The notes beneath the pieces were generated by a model. It made no database searches. It was not told the DNA's origin and was given only the letters and a program-made list of their open reading frames with translations. Shown one piece after another: positions 1 to 9,553 of a DNA stretch of 34,380 nt. Every line of letters begins with the position of its first letter. Positions within the stretch are counted from its first letter, which is position 1. Source of the DNA: Segatella oulorum JCM 14966. Its GTDB lineage: Bacteria > Bacteroidota > Bacteroidia > Bacteroidales > Bacteroidaceae. Location of the stretch: NCBI RefSeq assembly GCF_000613785.1, contig NZ_BAJQ01000028.1, forward strand, positions 1-34,380, read 5' to 3'. The position numbers and the translations under genes are program-made.

Positions 1-324
1 ATTACACCTGGTTTTTCATACTTCCCCATTGGTTTGGGTGGGGGATCTCATGCTTAGAAAAGACCCAAGAAACACCGAAGCACCTCATATCAATGGATAA
101 ATCCCAAAAATGTCACTTCAATATATAAAAGTACCTCACAAGGAATAATGCTGCGGAATTGAGGCATTCTACTTGCAGTAGCAAATCTGCACACATTTTA
201 TTTCATTTATGCATGAGTTTATCGTGTTATCACGCACAATTTCAAATGAAAACACATCCATATATCTCGCAAAAGCTAAAGGTTTTAGACGAATGGCACA
301 TACGCCTATACCTAATTTACAAGC
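1..324. other. Non-coding stretch before the groEL terminator
   Basis: I see no convincing gene here. A plus-strand open frame starting at 159 runs into groEL in antisense and has no family resemblance. No tRNA-like fold or promoter of the TAnnTTTG type stood out. The region is the downstream flank of the groES-groEL unit. Confidence 0.5.
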
Positions 325-358
325 GAAAAAGGGATGCACTCACCATGGAGTACATCCC
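325..358 (-). terminator. Intrinsic terminator of groES-groEL
   Basis: Read on the minus strand, an 11-bp stem (GGGATGTACTC pairing with GAGTGCATCCC, one G-U pair) with a 6-nt loop is followed by five Ts. It lies about 30 bases after the groEL stop codon, which is the expected place for a Rho-independent terminator. Confidence 0.85.
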
Positions 359-388
359 CTATTTCTTATTCTTACAAATAAATCTTGA

Positions 389-2032
<1,644 letters not shown>

Positions 2033-2073
2033 TTAAATTAATTCGTCTAATAATCTATTCAACATGAAAGCGC

Positions 2074-2343
2074 TTAACCCAATACAGCTAAGACATCACT
2101 CTGCCTCATAATCAAATACTTCTCGCCCTCATATTCTAATTCTGTTCCGGCATACTTTCCATAGAGCACAGTGTCGTTCTCTTTAAGCACCATGGCTTCA
2201 TCCTTTGTACCTTGCCCTATAGCAATTACACGGCCACGCTGAGGCTTCTCTTTTGCTGTATCAGGAATAATAATTCCGCCAACTTTTTCTTCTGCTGGTG
2301 CAGGAAGCACCAAAACTCTGTCTGCTAATGGTTTAATATTCAT
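2074..2343 (-). CDS. groES: Co-chaperonin GroES (Hsp10)
   Basis: 89-residue heptameric lid of the GroEL chamber. The N-terminus [12 protein letters not shown] and the roof and mobile-loop sequence [17 protein letters not shown] are diagnostic, as is the following GRVIAIGQG stretch. Length matches bacterial GroES, slightly shorter than the E. coli protein. It is the first gene of the groES-groEL unit. The upstream 5' region carries a TATATTTG -7 element and closely apposed inverted repeats, so it is the entry point for heat-shock control of both genes. Confidence 0.98.
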   Translation of the reverse strand: MNIKPLADRVLVLPAPAEEKVGGIIIPDTAKEKPQRGRVIAIGQGTKDEAMVLKENDTVLYGKYAGTELEYEGEKYLIMRQSDVLAVLG

Positions 2344-2412
2344 TATTCTTATGATTTAGTTGTTTAATATTTAATTTTACGCTTTGCCGTATGCGAACAT
2401 TGTGCCAGTTCA

Positions 2413-2420
2413 CAAATATA
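2413..2420 (-). promoter_or_regulatory. Promoter -7 box of groES-groEL (TATATTTG)
   Basis: The minus strand reads TATATTTG, an exact match to the Bacteroidetes primary-sigma -7 consensus TAnnTTTG. It sits about 70 bases before the groES start. The inverted repeat TGACAA/TTGTCA abuts it directly on the upstream side. Confidence 0.7.
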
Positions 2421-2478
2421 TGACAATTTTGTCAGTTAGGGCTGACAGAGTTGTCAGTAACCTATCCATTCTTGTCAG
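2421..2478. promoter_or_regulatory. Phased TGACA/TGTCAG inverted repeats, candidate heat-shock operator
   Basis: Two inverted repeats lie side by side: TGACAA-2 nt-TTGTCA at 2421-2434 and CTGACA-4 nt-TGTCAG at 2442-2457. A third half-site TTGTCAG lies at 2472-2478. The word TTGTCAG recurs at 2429, 2451 and 2472, so the copies are 22 and 21 bp apart, about two helical turns, on one DNA face. They occupy the -10 to -60 zone of the groES promoter. This is not the CIRCE element (TTAGCACTC-N9-GAGTGCTAA). A dedicated regulator binding here is an inference. Confidence 0.6.
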
Positions 2479-2551
2479 CATTACAGACCCTATGTATCAC
2501 TCAGCAATGAAATAAACGGACTATGGGTGACCCCTTATAAATATTTTTTCA

Positions 2552-2559
2552 TAACTTTG
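2552..2559 (+). promoter_or_regulatory. Promoter -7 box of the sppA operon (TAACTTTG)
   Basis: TAACTTTG matches the Bacteroidetes -7 consensus TAnnTTTG and lies about 95 bases upstream of the sppA start at 2654. It is divergent from the groES promoter. No clear TTG -33 element is seen at the usual distance. Confidence 0.6.
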
Positions 2560-2653
2560 CAATCATATATAAATAAGGAGAAAGTTGACTGCGGAACTCA
2601 TAATTGTGTTTTGGCAATAGACTTTGATAACAAACAACCTATTCATAAAACGT

Positions 2654-4425
2654 ATGAAAGATTTCTTTAAGCATGTTCTGGCAACAATTGTAGGACTGCT
2701 TCTTTTCACCGGTATTACAATAGCATTTGGCTTTTTAGCATTGTAGGATTACTGATTACAGCTGGAGATTCCTCTTCAACCAGCATCAGCAATAATTCTG
2801 TATTGGTTATTCAGTTAAAGGGACAAATGACAGAACAGCAAGAAAGCGATTTCTTCAGTAGCCTGAGCGATGAACCGACTTTGAGTTTCGAAGAGGTGAT
2901 GAAGGCTATCCAGCACGCTAAGAATAACGATAAGATTGTAGGGATCTATCTTGAAGCTGGCGCTTTCTCGGCAGACTTAGCACAAGTACAAGAAATTGAA
3001 CAAGCTTTACAAGAGTTTAAGAAATCCGGAAAATGGATTATAGCCTATGCTGAAACCTATAGCACATTAGGCTATTACGTAGCCTCAGCAGCCGACAAGG
3101 TTTATATGAACAAAGAAGGTATGCTTGATTGGGCTGGTATTGGTGGCGAACGTATCTATTACAAAAATCTATTAGCTAAATTAGGTATCCGTGTCATTGC
3201 CACGAAAGAAGGCAAATATAAAAGTGCCGTAGAACAAACGACAGCCGACAAAATGAGTGATGCCGATCGCGAACAAACACAACGCTATCTCGATGGTTGG
3301 TGGAAAATCATTCTCAACACTGTGGCCAACAATCGAAGAATAAGTTCTTCTTTGCTCAATCGATATGCAGACAACGTGATTGGCATGGATGCTCCTGAAA
3401 CATTGGTAAAGTGCCACATGATAGATGGACTGCTTTACAATGACCAAGTGAAAAAAATAATCAAGTGGAAACTACAGATTGATAACGACAAAGAAATCAA
3501 CAAAGTAAGTGTAGATAGACTTGCTACGGATAATAATGCTTCTACAGGACAACATATCGCCGTATATTATGCTTACGGCGACATCGTAGACCAGGCTTCC
3601 CCACAAGGACTATTCCAAGACAATCATCAGATAGCTGCAGATAACGTGTGTCAGGATTTAGAGGACTTAGCCAACGATGACGATGTTGAGGCCGTGGTAA
3701 TTCGCATCAATTCAGGAGGCGGTTCTGCTTATGCTTCAGAACAAATTTGGCACCAAATTGCTGAGCTTAAAAAGATGAAACCCGTTGTTGTATCAATGAG
3801 TGGTGCGGCAGCTTCAGGTGGTTATTATCTCAGCAGCAATGCCAACTGGATTGTTGCCAACCCTTCTACCATCACAGGAAGTATTGGCATCTTTGGTCTG
3901 TTTCCTGATACCAGTGAGTTAATGACAAAAAAGTTAGGACTACATTATGACGAGGTGAAAACCAATCGCAACGCTGTGTTCGGTGCAAATGGACATCCTT
4001 TCACAGCAGAACAATTAGGACTTTTGCAACGCCAAATTAATCGTGGCTACAGATTGTTTAAGAAACGTGTGGCCGAAGGTAGGCATCTTTCTATGGAACG
4101 TGTTGAACAAGTGGCTCAAGGCCGTGTATGGCTGGGTGAGGATGCCATCCACATAGGTCTCGTTGATGAATTAGGCGGATTAGACAAAGCCATCACAAAA
4201 GCAGCCGAATTAGCAAAAACCAATTCAAAGGCTACACGTTCCTATCCCACCCCTATTAGCGCATGGGAACAACTCTTTAGCGGCTACAATGCTTCATCTG
4301 ATTTGCTCAATGGCCAATTACGCACTTTGCTTGGTGAATATTATGAGCCTTTCAAGATGGCAAATGACTACCGACACATGGACAAGATACAAGCGCGCAT
4401 CCCCTATATCATAAAAATTCAATAA
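2654..4425 (+). CDS. sppA: Signal peptide peptidase SppA, 67K type; reading frame broken near 2732
   Basis: Membrane-anchored serine protease that degrades cleaved signal peptides. The main frame from 2803 carries both S49 domains. The Lys general base is in KYKSAVE, the nucleophile region in SGAAASGGYY, and INSGGGSAY and GSIGIFG are also present. The natural N-terminus is in another frame: ATG at 2654 begins MKDFFKHVL plus a hydrophobic membrane anchor, then hits a stop at 2744. Adding one T to the T5 run at 2732-2736 gives one 590-residue protein, the usual Bacteroidetes SppA size. Alternatives are -1 ribosomal slippage on C-TTT-TTA or a real mutation. Without the anchor the 2803 frame would have only a weak TTG start. 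It is the first gene of sppA-lpxK-punA-thiL, 8 bases before lpxK. Confidence 0.93.
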
Positions 4426-4433
4426 GAATAAGT

Positions 4434-5555
4434 ATGAGGACTGAAGGCGATTTTATACATATCAATGAATGGCTACTACCCATAAGCTGGATTTATAGAC
4501 TTGGTGTAGGTATACGGAACCAAATGTTTGAGTTGGGACTACTCAAACAACACAGTTTCAACACGCCTATTATTGCCGTAGGTAATATCACAGTGGGTGG
4601 CTCAGGGAAAACACCACATGTGGAATATCTCATCAATCTACTAAAAGATAAGTTGCAATTGAGTGTACTCTCACGCGGATACAAACGTAAGAGTCGTGGT
4701 TACCAGTTAGCACAATCAGAAAGTACGGCACGAGAGATTGGAGATGAGCCTTACCAAATGAAGAAAAAGTATCCACACATTCACATCGCAGTAGATAAAA
4801 AACGGGAGAATGGTATCAAACATATCATCAACGACGAAGCGACACACGATACCGATGTCATTTTGTTAGATGATGCCTTTCAACATCGCTATGTGAAACC
4901 TGGTATTAACATACTCTTAATTGATTACCATCGCCTCATTATCTACGACAAGTTATTGCCTGCTGGAAGATTGCGCGAACCACAATCAGGTAAAGATAGA
5001 GCTGACATTGTGATTATCACTAAATGTCCAAAAGATTTAAAACCTATGGAATTTCGTGTGCTCACAAAAGCAATAAATCTCTATCCTTATCAAAATCTTT
5101 TCTTCACTACCATCGACTATCAAGACCTAACAACACTCTTTGATAGCGAACAACCTGCGCCATCACTCCATCAACTCTCTGATACATCGGTCTTGCTATT
5201 GACGGGAATTGCCTCACCCAAACAAATGATTCTCGATCTCACCCCGAAAGTAAAACAAATACAATCGCTTGCATTCCCTGATCATCATGCTTTTAAGAAG
5301 AAGGATATTGAGCGGATTAACAACACGTTCCAAGCTATCAAAGGCAAGAAAATTATTATAACAACAGAAAAGGATGCTTCGCGCTTAGAGCATTGTACCG
5401 AACTCAGTGAGGAGGTAAAACGCAATCTTTATGTGCTACCTATTCGCATCCAATTCATGCTCCATCAAGAGGAAGAATTCAATCAAAAAATTATAAATTA
5501 TGTACGAAGAAATTCAAAAGACAGCATCTTGGCTAAAAGAAAGGATGACAACTAA
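4434..5555 (+). CDS. lpxK: Tetraacyldisaccharide 4'-kinase LpxK
   Basis: Inner-membrane kinase that phosphorylates the 4' position of the lipid A disaccharide precursor, making lipid IVA. The 373-residue protein starts with an amphipathic or hydrophobic segment (WLLPISWIYRLGVGIRN). The P-loop GGSGKTP lies at residues 55-61, SRGYKRKSRG follows, then a Walker B-like segment VILLDDAFQHR, all typical of LpxK. Its last 56 bases overlap the start of punA in a different frame, so the two are probably translationally coupled. Presence of lpxK confirms a lipid A-bearing outer membrane. The start at 4434 is 8 bases after sppA. Confidence 0.95.
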   Translation: MRTEGDFIHINEWLLPISWIYRLGVGIRNQMFELGLLKQHSFNTPIIAVGNITVGGSGKTPHVEYLINLLKDKLQLSVLSRGYKRKSRGYQLAQSESTAREIGDEPYQMKKKYPHIHIAVDKKRENGIKHIINDEATHDTDVILLDDAFQHRYVKPGINILLIDYHRLIIYDKLLPAGRLREPQSGKDRADIVIITKCPKDLKPMEFRVLTKAINLYPYQNLFFTTIDYQDLTTLFDSEQPAPSLHQLSDTSVLLLTGIASPKQMILDLTPKVKQIQSLAFPDHHAFKKKDIERINNTFQAIKGKKIIITTEKDASRLEHCTELSEEVKRNLYVLPIRIQFMLHQEEEFNQKIINYVRRNSKDSILAKRKDDN

Positions 5556-6309
5556 TCCCAAAACAGCCATCATTTTGGGGACAGGCCTCGGACAATTAGC
5601 TTCAGAAATAACCGACAGCTGCGAGTTCCCCTATAGCGAAATACCCAATTTTCCCGTGTCGACAGTTGAAGGCCATGCGGGAAAGCTCATCTTTGGAAAG
5701 TTGGGCGGAAAAGATATCATGGCCATGGAGGGAAGATTTCATTTTTATGAAGGCTACAACATGAAAGAAGTTACCTTCCCCGAGCGTGTCATGTATGAAT
5801 TAGGCATTAAAACGCTCTTTGTCAGTAACGCATCCGGCGGGATGAATCCGCTATTCAAAATTGGAGACCTCATGGTTATCACCGACCATATTAACTTCTT
5901 CCCCGAGCATCCTTTGCATGGTAAGAACTTCCCCACTGGTCCACGTTTTCCAGATATGCACGAGGCCTATGACAAGCGACTTATCGCCTTGGCTGACGAT
6001 ATTGCAAAAGAGTTCAATATCACCCTACAACATGGTGTCTATTTGGGTGTGCAAGGCCCCACGTTCGAAACACCTGCTGAATATCACATGTACCATCTCA
6101 TGGGTGCTGATGCTGTGGGCATGAGCACTGTTCCAGAAGTTATCGTGGCACGCCATTGTGGCATCAAAGTATTTGGCATGAGCATCATCACCGATTTAGG
6201 AGGGTTCGACACGCCTGTTGAAGTGAGTCACGAAGAGGTGCAAAAGGCAGCTAATGGTGCACAACCGAAGATGACAACCATCATGCGCGAAATGATTCGC
6301 CGTGCATAA
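5500..6309 (+). CDS. punA: Purine nucleoside phosphorylase (class I)
   Basis: Cytoplasmic enzyme of purine salvage that phosphorolyses (deoxy)guanosine and inosine to the base and (deoxy)ribose-1-phosphate. The 269-residue length fits the trimeric, mammalian-like class. Family signatures are IILGTGLGQLA near the N-terminus, EGRFHFYEGY, the long VSNASGGMNP segment, GVYLGVQGPTFETPAEY and the substrate-pocket region AVGMSTVPEVIVARH. The start ATG at 5500 lies inside lpxK. It is preferred because MYEEIQKTASWLKERM completes the normal N-terminal helix; a later start would remove it. thiL follows after 18 bases. Confidence 0.95.
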   Translation: MYEEIQKTASWLKERMTTNPKTAIILGTGLGQLASEITDSCEFPYSEIPNFPVSTVEGHAGKLIFGKLGGKDIMAMEGRFHFYEGYNMKEVTFPERVMYELGIKTLFVSNASGGMNPLFKIGDLMVITDHINFFPEHPLHGKNFPTGPRFPDMHEAYDKRLIALADDIAKEFNITLQHGVYLGVQGPTFETPAEYHMYHLMGADAVGMSTVPEVIVARHCGIKVFGMSIITDLGGFDTPVEVSHEEVQKAANGAQPKMTTIMREMIRRA

Positions 6310-6327
6310 ATCCTATCACCCTACGTT

Positions 6328-7443
6328 ATGACAGATATTGCTACACTGGGTGAGTTTGGGCTCATTAAACGACTCACAAAGGATATTCAGATCAAAAACC
6401 CCAGCACAAAGTATGGTGTGGGGGACGATTGTGCCGTGCTTCATTATCCCAAGACCGAAACACTCGTCACCACAGATATGCTTATGGAGGGCGTTCACTT
6501 CGACCTCACCTACATGGATTTTTTCACCTTAGGCTACAAATCGGCGATGGTTAATTTCAGCGATGTTTTTGCCATGAATGGTTCTCCACGGCAAATCATT
6601 GTCAGCATCGCATTAAGTAAGCGTTTCACCATCGAGGATATGGATAGCTTTTATCAAGGCATGCAAGCTGCTTGTGATAAATGGCAGGTAGATATTGTGG
6701 GCGGTGACACCACTTCCTCGCGCACAGGATTGGCCATCAGCATCACATGCATTGGCGAGGCTGCGAAAGAAGATATCGTTTATCGCAACGGAGCAAAAGA
6801 AACCGACCTCATCTGCGTCACGGGCGATTTGGGTGCGGCCTACATGGGATTGCAAATCTTAGAACGCGAAAAGGCGGTGTATTATTCGCAGATTGAAGAC
6901 TACAACAAAAAGGTGAACCAAGCGAAGGAGCTACATGATGAAGCCAAATTGAAGGCCTTGCAACAGCAGCGCCAAGCTTTCGAAGATTTCCAACCCGACT
7001 TTGCTGGAAAAGAATATCTTTTAAATCGCCAACTCAAGCCCGAAGCACGCGGCGACATGATTGACCGTTTGCGCGCACTTAACATCCACCCCACTGCCAT
7101 GATGGATATCTCTGACGGGCTGAGCAGTGAATTGATGCACATCTGCGAGCAAAGCAATTGTGGTTGCCGCATCTACGAAAAAGAAATTCCCATTGACTAC
7201 CAGACTGCCGTCACAGCAGAGGAATTCAATCTCAACCTCACAACCTGTGCGCTCAATGGTGGCGAAGACTATGAGTTACTCTTCACTGTTCCCATAGGCG
7301 ATCACGAGAAGATTAAAAATATGGAAGGTGTGCGGCAAATAGGATACATCACCAAGCCCAATTTAGGCTGTATGTTGGTTACGCGCGATAACAATGAGTT
7401 CCAATTACAGGCACAAGGATGGAACCCACTGCAACAGAAATGA
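6328..7443 (+). CDS. thiL: Thiamine-monophosphate kinase ThiL
   Basis: Phosphorylates thiamine monophosphate to thiamine pyrophosphate with ATP, the last step of cofactor synthesis. Family motifs are GVGDDCAVL at about residues 30-38, TTDMLMEGVHFD, NFSDVFAMNG, VGGDTTSS, MDISDGLSSEL and NGGEDYELLFT. At 371 residues it is somewhat longer than the commonest ThiL proteins. The extra length looks like a charged, helix-prone insertion around residues 185-235 (rich in Lys, Glu, Gln, Ala). It is the last gene of the sppA operon and is followed within 30 bases by a strong terminator, then by the palindromic repeat array. Confidence 0.95.
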   Translation: MTDIATLGEFGLIKRLTKDIQIKNPSTKYGVGDDCAVLHYPKTETLVTTDMLMEGVHFDLTYMDFFTLGYKSAMVNFSDVFAMNGSPRQIIVSIALSKRFTIEDMDSFYQGMQAACDKWQVDIVGGDTTSSRTGLAISITCIGEAAKEDIVYRNGAKETDLICVTGDLGAAYMGLQILEREKAVYYSQIEDYNKKVNQAKELHDEAKLKALQQQRQAFEDFQPDFAGKEYLLNRQLKPEARGDMIDRLRALNIHPTAMMDISDGLSSELMHICEQSNCGCRIYEKEIPIDYQTAVTAEEFNLNLTTCALNGGEDYELLFTVPIGDHEKIKNMEGVRQIGYITKPNLGCMLVTRDNNEFQLQAQGWNPLQQK

Positions 7444-7471
7444 AACAAAGAAGCTATATCATAAAACTTTT

Positions 7472-7509
7472 CGGCGCTTGCTCAAGCTTGAGCAAACGCC
7501 GATTTTTTT
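7472..7509 (+). terminator. Intrinsic terminator after thiL
   Basis: CGGCG pairs with CGCCG, then after a C/A mismatch TTGCTCA pairs with TGAGCAA around an AGCT loop. Seven Ts follow directly. The inner stem TTGCTCA/TGAGCAA is a base-paired variant of TTGCCCA/TGGGCAA in the array just downstream, so the terminator looks like the first, diverged unit of that array. Confidence 0.9.
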
Positions 7510-7557
7510 CTTGGAGTATATTCAAGTGGAGCAAGTGCCCAAATTATTTCTTTGAGG

Positions 7558-7880
7558 CTTGCCCAACTCTGGGCAAATCTCGAATTTATTTTTTGGTGTT
7601 TGCCCAACCATGGGCAAGTCTCAAATTTATTTTTTGACGTTTGCCCAACCGTGGGCAAGTCGCAAATTTATTTTTTAGCGTTTGCCCAACCATGGGCAAG
7701 TCGCGAATTTATTTTTTGACGTTTGCCCAACCGTGGGCAAGTCACAAATTTATTTTTTGACGTTTGCCCAACCATGGGCAAGTCGCAAATTTATTTTTTA
7801 ACGTTTGCCCAGCTTCGGGCAAGTCAGAAATTTATTTTTTGGCGTTTGCCCAACCATGGGCAAGTCACAAATTATTTTGA
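7558..7880 (+). repeat. Tandem array of 41-bp palindromic units (about 8 copies)
   Basis: Units begin at 7558, 7599, 7640, 7681, 7722, 7763, 7804 and 7845; the first seven are exactly 41 bp and the last is cut short near 7880. Each holds TTGCCCA-4 nt-TGGGCAA followed by AAGTC-type bases and a T-rich tail (TTTATTTTTT). Differences concentrate in the loop (ACCA, ACCG, ACTC) and in the 2-3 bases after the stem, while the stem is kept. Only the 7804 unit departs, with a 6-bp stem. A degenerate copy lies at 7520-7557. With an inverted repeat followed by a T-run, each unit looks like a weak terminator in the thiL direction. The period is not a multiple of three and no protein is encoded. Confidence 0.95.
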
Positions 7881-7887
7881 TACAGAC

Positions 7888-8865
7888 CTATAACTTCGCC
7901 GTAAGTTGCTCCACATGACAATAGAATATTGGTGCCGACACATGATTTTCCTTTCCTTCGCGGTAAACACTCTCACAGATATACCGCAGATCCTCAAGAT
8001 TGCTGTGCAACTCCATAATCCTACGGGTTAGATGATTGCGCGCAAACATACGTTTCATAAAATAAGCAGAGAGCCGCGCCGGCAAGCGGAACATCCATAA
8101 TTCATTTCGATAGGGTTTCAAGTTTATACCCCGTGAAGCCACGATTTTCGTCGTTTCTCGGACAGTTTTAATCACGATTGTGAGCAATGTGGTGGAATTC
8201 ATCAGCCGGTGTGCCGCCTGTGCACTATCGTTGATGCCGGTAGATGCCCCGGCAACAGTAATCACTGCGGCGTTGATAGCCATGTGCAGGGCTATCCACT
8301 CTATCATATCGTGGGGCTGCTCTAATTGAATGTGGCAAGAGGCGAATAGCTGACACACATCTGTTCCATTCGCAATTTTCGCGCTACATACATTTTCCAG
8401 CATGAAATGGTCAAACACGCAAGCATCTAATTTTGCCTGCGAAGGGATAGAATCGCCCCCACTTTCCAAGCGACCTCCGGCTACCGGAAAGCCCAAAATG
8501 TAATGATAGCCCTGCATCATTCGGTCAAGAGTGGCCCTGTCAAGCCACAAATTACAGCATATCAAGAGCGTTCCCTCGAATTGCTCCTTACGAATTTCCT
8601 GCATCACGGATAAGATTTTTCCCTGTGCTACGCTCACGAAGATTAAATCGTATCGTTTCTTTGAACAAAGCGCAATGTCATATTGCCCCTCCGTCTGAAT
8701 TCCTTCAGCCGACATTCGCCCATCCAATAGTGACACACTCAACTGCTTGATGCCTTTCTTATGACTTTCATTGCGTAAATAGTGCTCCACATGGTGCCCT
8801 GCCTGCTTAAAAAGAAAGCCATAAGTACTACCGATAACTCCCAATCCGATGATTAATATATCCAT
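7888..8865 (-). CDS. ApbA/PanE-family (ketopantoate reductase-like) oxidoreductase
   Basis: 325 residues. A Rossmann N-terminus MDILIIGLGVIGSTYG carries GxGxxG at residues 7-12, followed by a GFPVAGGR segment typical of the ApbA/PanE superfamily, and an all-helical C-terminal half. Ketopantoate reductase makes pantoate with NADPH for coenzyme A synthesis. However, the helix that carries the catalytic Lys and Asn residues in E. coli PanE (W-x-K-L-x-x-N) reads W190-I-A-L-H-M-A-I-N here, so the Lys seems to be Ala. I therefore call the family, not the enzyme. It is single, converging on thiL with the 41-bp array between them. No clear promoter was found. Confidence 0.75.
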   Translation of the reverse strand: MDILIIGLGVIGSTYGFLFKQAGHHVEHYLRNESHKKGIKQLSVSLLDGRMSAEGIQTEGQYDIALCSKKRYDLIFVSVAQGKILSVMQEIRKEQFEGTLLICCNLWLDRATLDRMMQGYHYILGFPVAGGRLESGGDSIPSQAKLDACVFDHFMLENVCSAKIANGTDVCQLFASCHIQLEQPHDMIEWIALHMAINAAVITVAGASTGINDSAQAAHRLMNSTTLLTIVIKTVRETTKIVASRGINLKPYRNELWMFRLPARLSAYFMKRMFARNHLTRRIMELHSNLEDLRYICESVYREGKENHVSAPIFYCHVEQLTAKL

Positions 8866-9041
8866 GATTCCACTTATCCTTTTATGCCCTTAGTCCATTA
8901 CATTACCAATGCTGAAGCAGCACAAGTTGCTAAAATCTCAGAAAAATAGCCGTTTTTTAGCATCATTATGGCCTCAATCGTGTGCAAATCGCACGCATTT
9001 TTCAACAGAATGCAATATAGATTAGTCCCCCTTCTACAACA

Positions 9042-9074
9042 CAAAAAAAGAGGATGTGCCGATAAGCACATCCC
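9042..9074 (-). terminator. Intrinsic terminator of the small lipoprotein gene
   Basis: On the minus strand GGATGTGC pairs with GCACATCC around a 6-nt loop, followed by TCTTTTTTTG. It lies about 30 bases after the stop codon at 9105. Confidence 0.85.
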
Positions 9075-9104
9075 CAATCTCTCATTTCATTACGTTTGTA
9101 CAAA

Positions 9105-9275
9105 TTACTTTGCAGAATCTGCAGCTGCAGAATCAGCAGGTGCTGCATTTGCAGTGTCAACCTGTTGGATTGAATCTGAGTCATTGTTACCTGCGTTGTT
9201 AGCAGTTTTGTCATGACAAGATGCGAGAGAGATAGCTGCAACAGCTACAAACATAAATGCTACTAATTTCTTCAT
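9105..9275 (-). CDS. Small Ala/Asp/Ser-rich lipoprotein, 56 aa
   Basis: A short gene in a frame not covered by any long open frame. The 56-residue product begins MKKLVAFMFVAVAAISLASC, a lipoprotein signal peptide with lipobox SLASC and Cys20 as the lipidated residue. The mature part is only 36 residues, acidic and low in complexity, ending in DSAAADSAK. It has its own promoter (TACCTTTG at 9326-9333, about 50 bases upstream) and its own terminator, which strongly supports it as a real and probably well-expressed unit. Similar tiny lipoproteins are known in Bacteroidales but have no assigned function; a passive envelope role is only a guess. Confidence 0.85.
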   Translation of the reverse strand: MKKLVAFMFVAVAAISLASCHDKTANNAGNNDSDSIQQVDTANAAPADSAAADSAK

Positions 9276-9325
9276 TTTCTTTGCTTTTTAAATCTGTAAA
9301 ACAATCATTTGTTATTAAAACACTG

Positions 9326-9333
9326 CAAAGGTA
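9326..9333 (-). promoter_or_regulatory. Promoter -7 box of the 56-aa lipoprotein gene (TACCTTTG)
   Basis: The minus strand reads TACCTTTG, matching TAnnTTTG. A TTG lies 17 bases upstream of it at roughly the -33 position, in the AT-rich stretch toward 9353. Confidence 0.7.
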
Positions 9334-9448
9334 AGTATTTTTTTGATATACAACCTAATTTTTTAACTACTTTTTTTTTATATTTTGTGTAACTTTTTTA
9401 TAAAGCACTAATTTGCAATCACTTATAACATCAATTTAAAAGCGATTT

Positions 9449-9553
9449 TCAGACAGAAACTTTGCCGGGATGGATTGCCATCTCTAAAAGTCTACGGAGA
9501 AACGGTTCGTTGATGACAATTCCATCCCACAGCACACTATCATTAATATTCAT
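9449..9553 (-). other. Possible 34-codon ORF overlapping the carB stop
   Basis: An ATG inside the last carB codons (9551-9553) opens a short frame ending at 9449. The product begins MNINDSVLWDGIVINEPFL and is not recognised. The overlap with the carB stop is of the kind seen in translationally coupled genes, but length and lack of family make it uncertain. It could be a remnant. Confidence 0.2.

Noticed and set aside
2413..2478. CIRCE/HrcA operator at groES
   Set aside because: The repeats are TGACA/TGTCA, not TTAGCACTC-N9-GAGTGCTAA.
7419..7637. Open frame over the thiL end and repeat array
   Set aside because: It is out of frame with thiL, runs through the terminator and palindromes, and the 41-bp period would shift frame each unit.
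7558..7880. CRISPR array
   Set aside because: The repeats are contiguous with no unique spacers, each unit is nearly identical over all 41 bases, and no cas genes are present.
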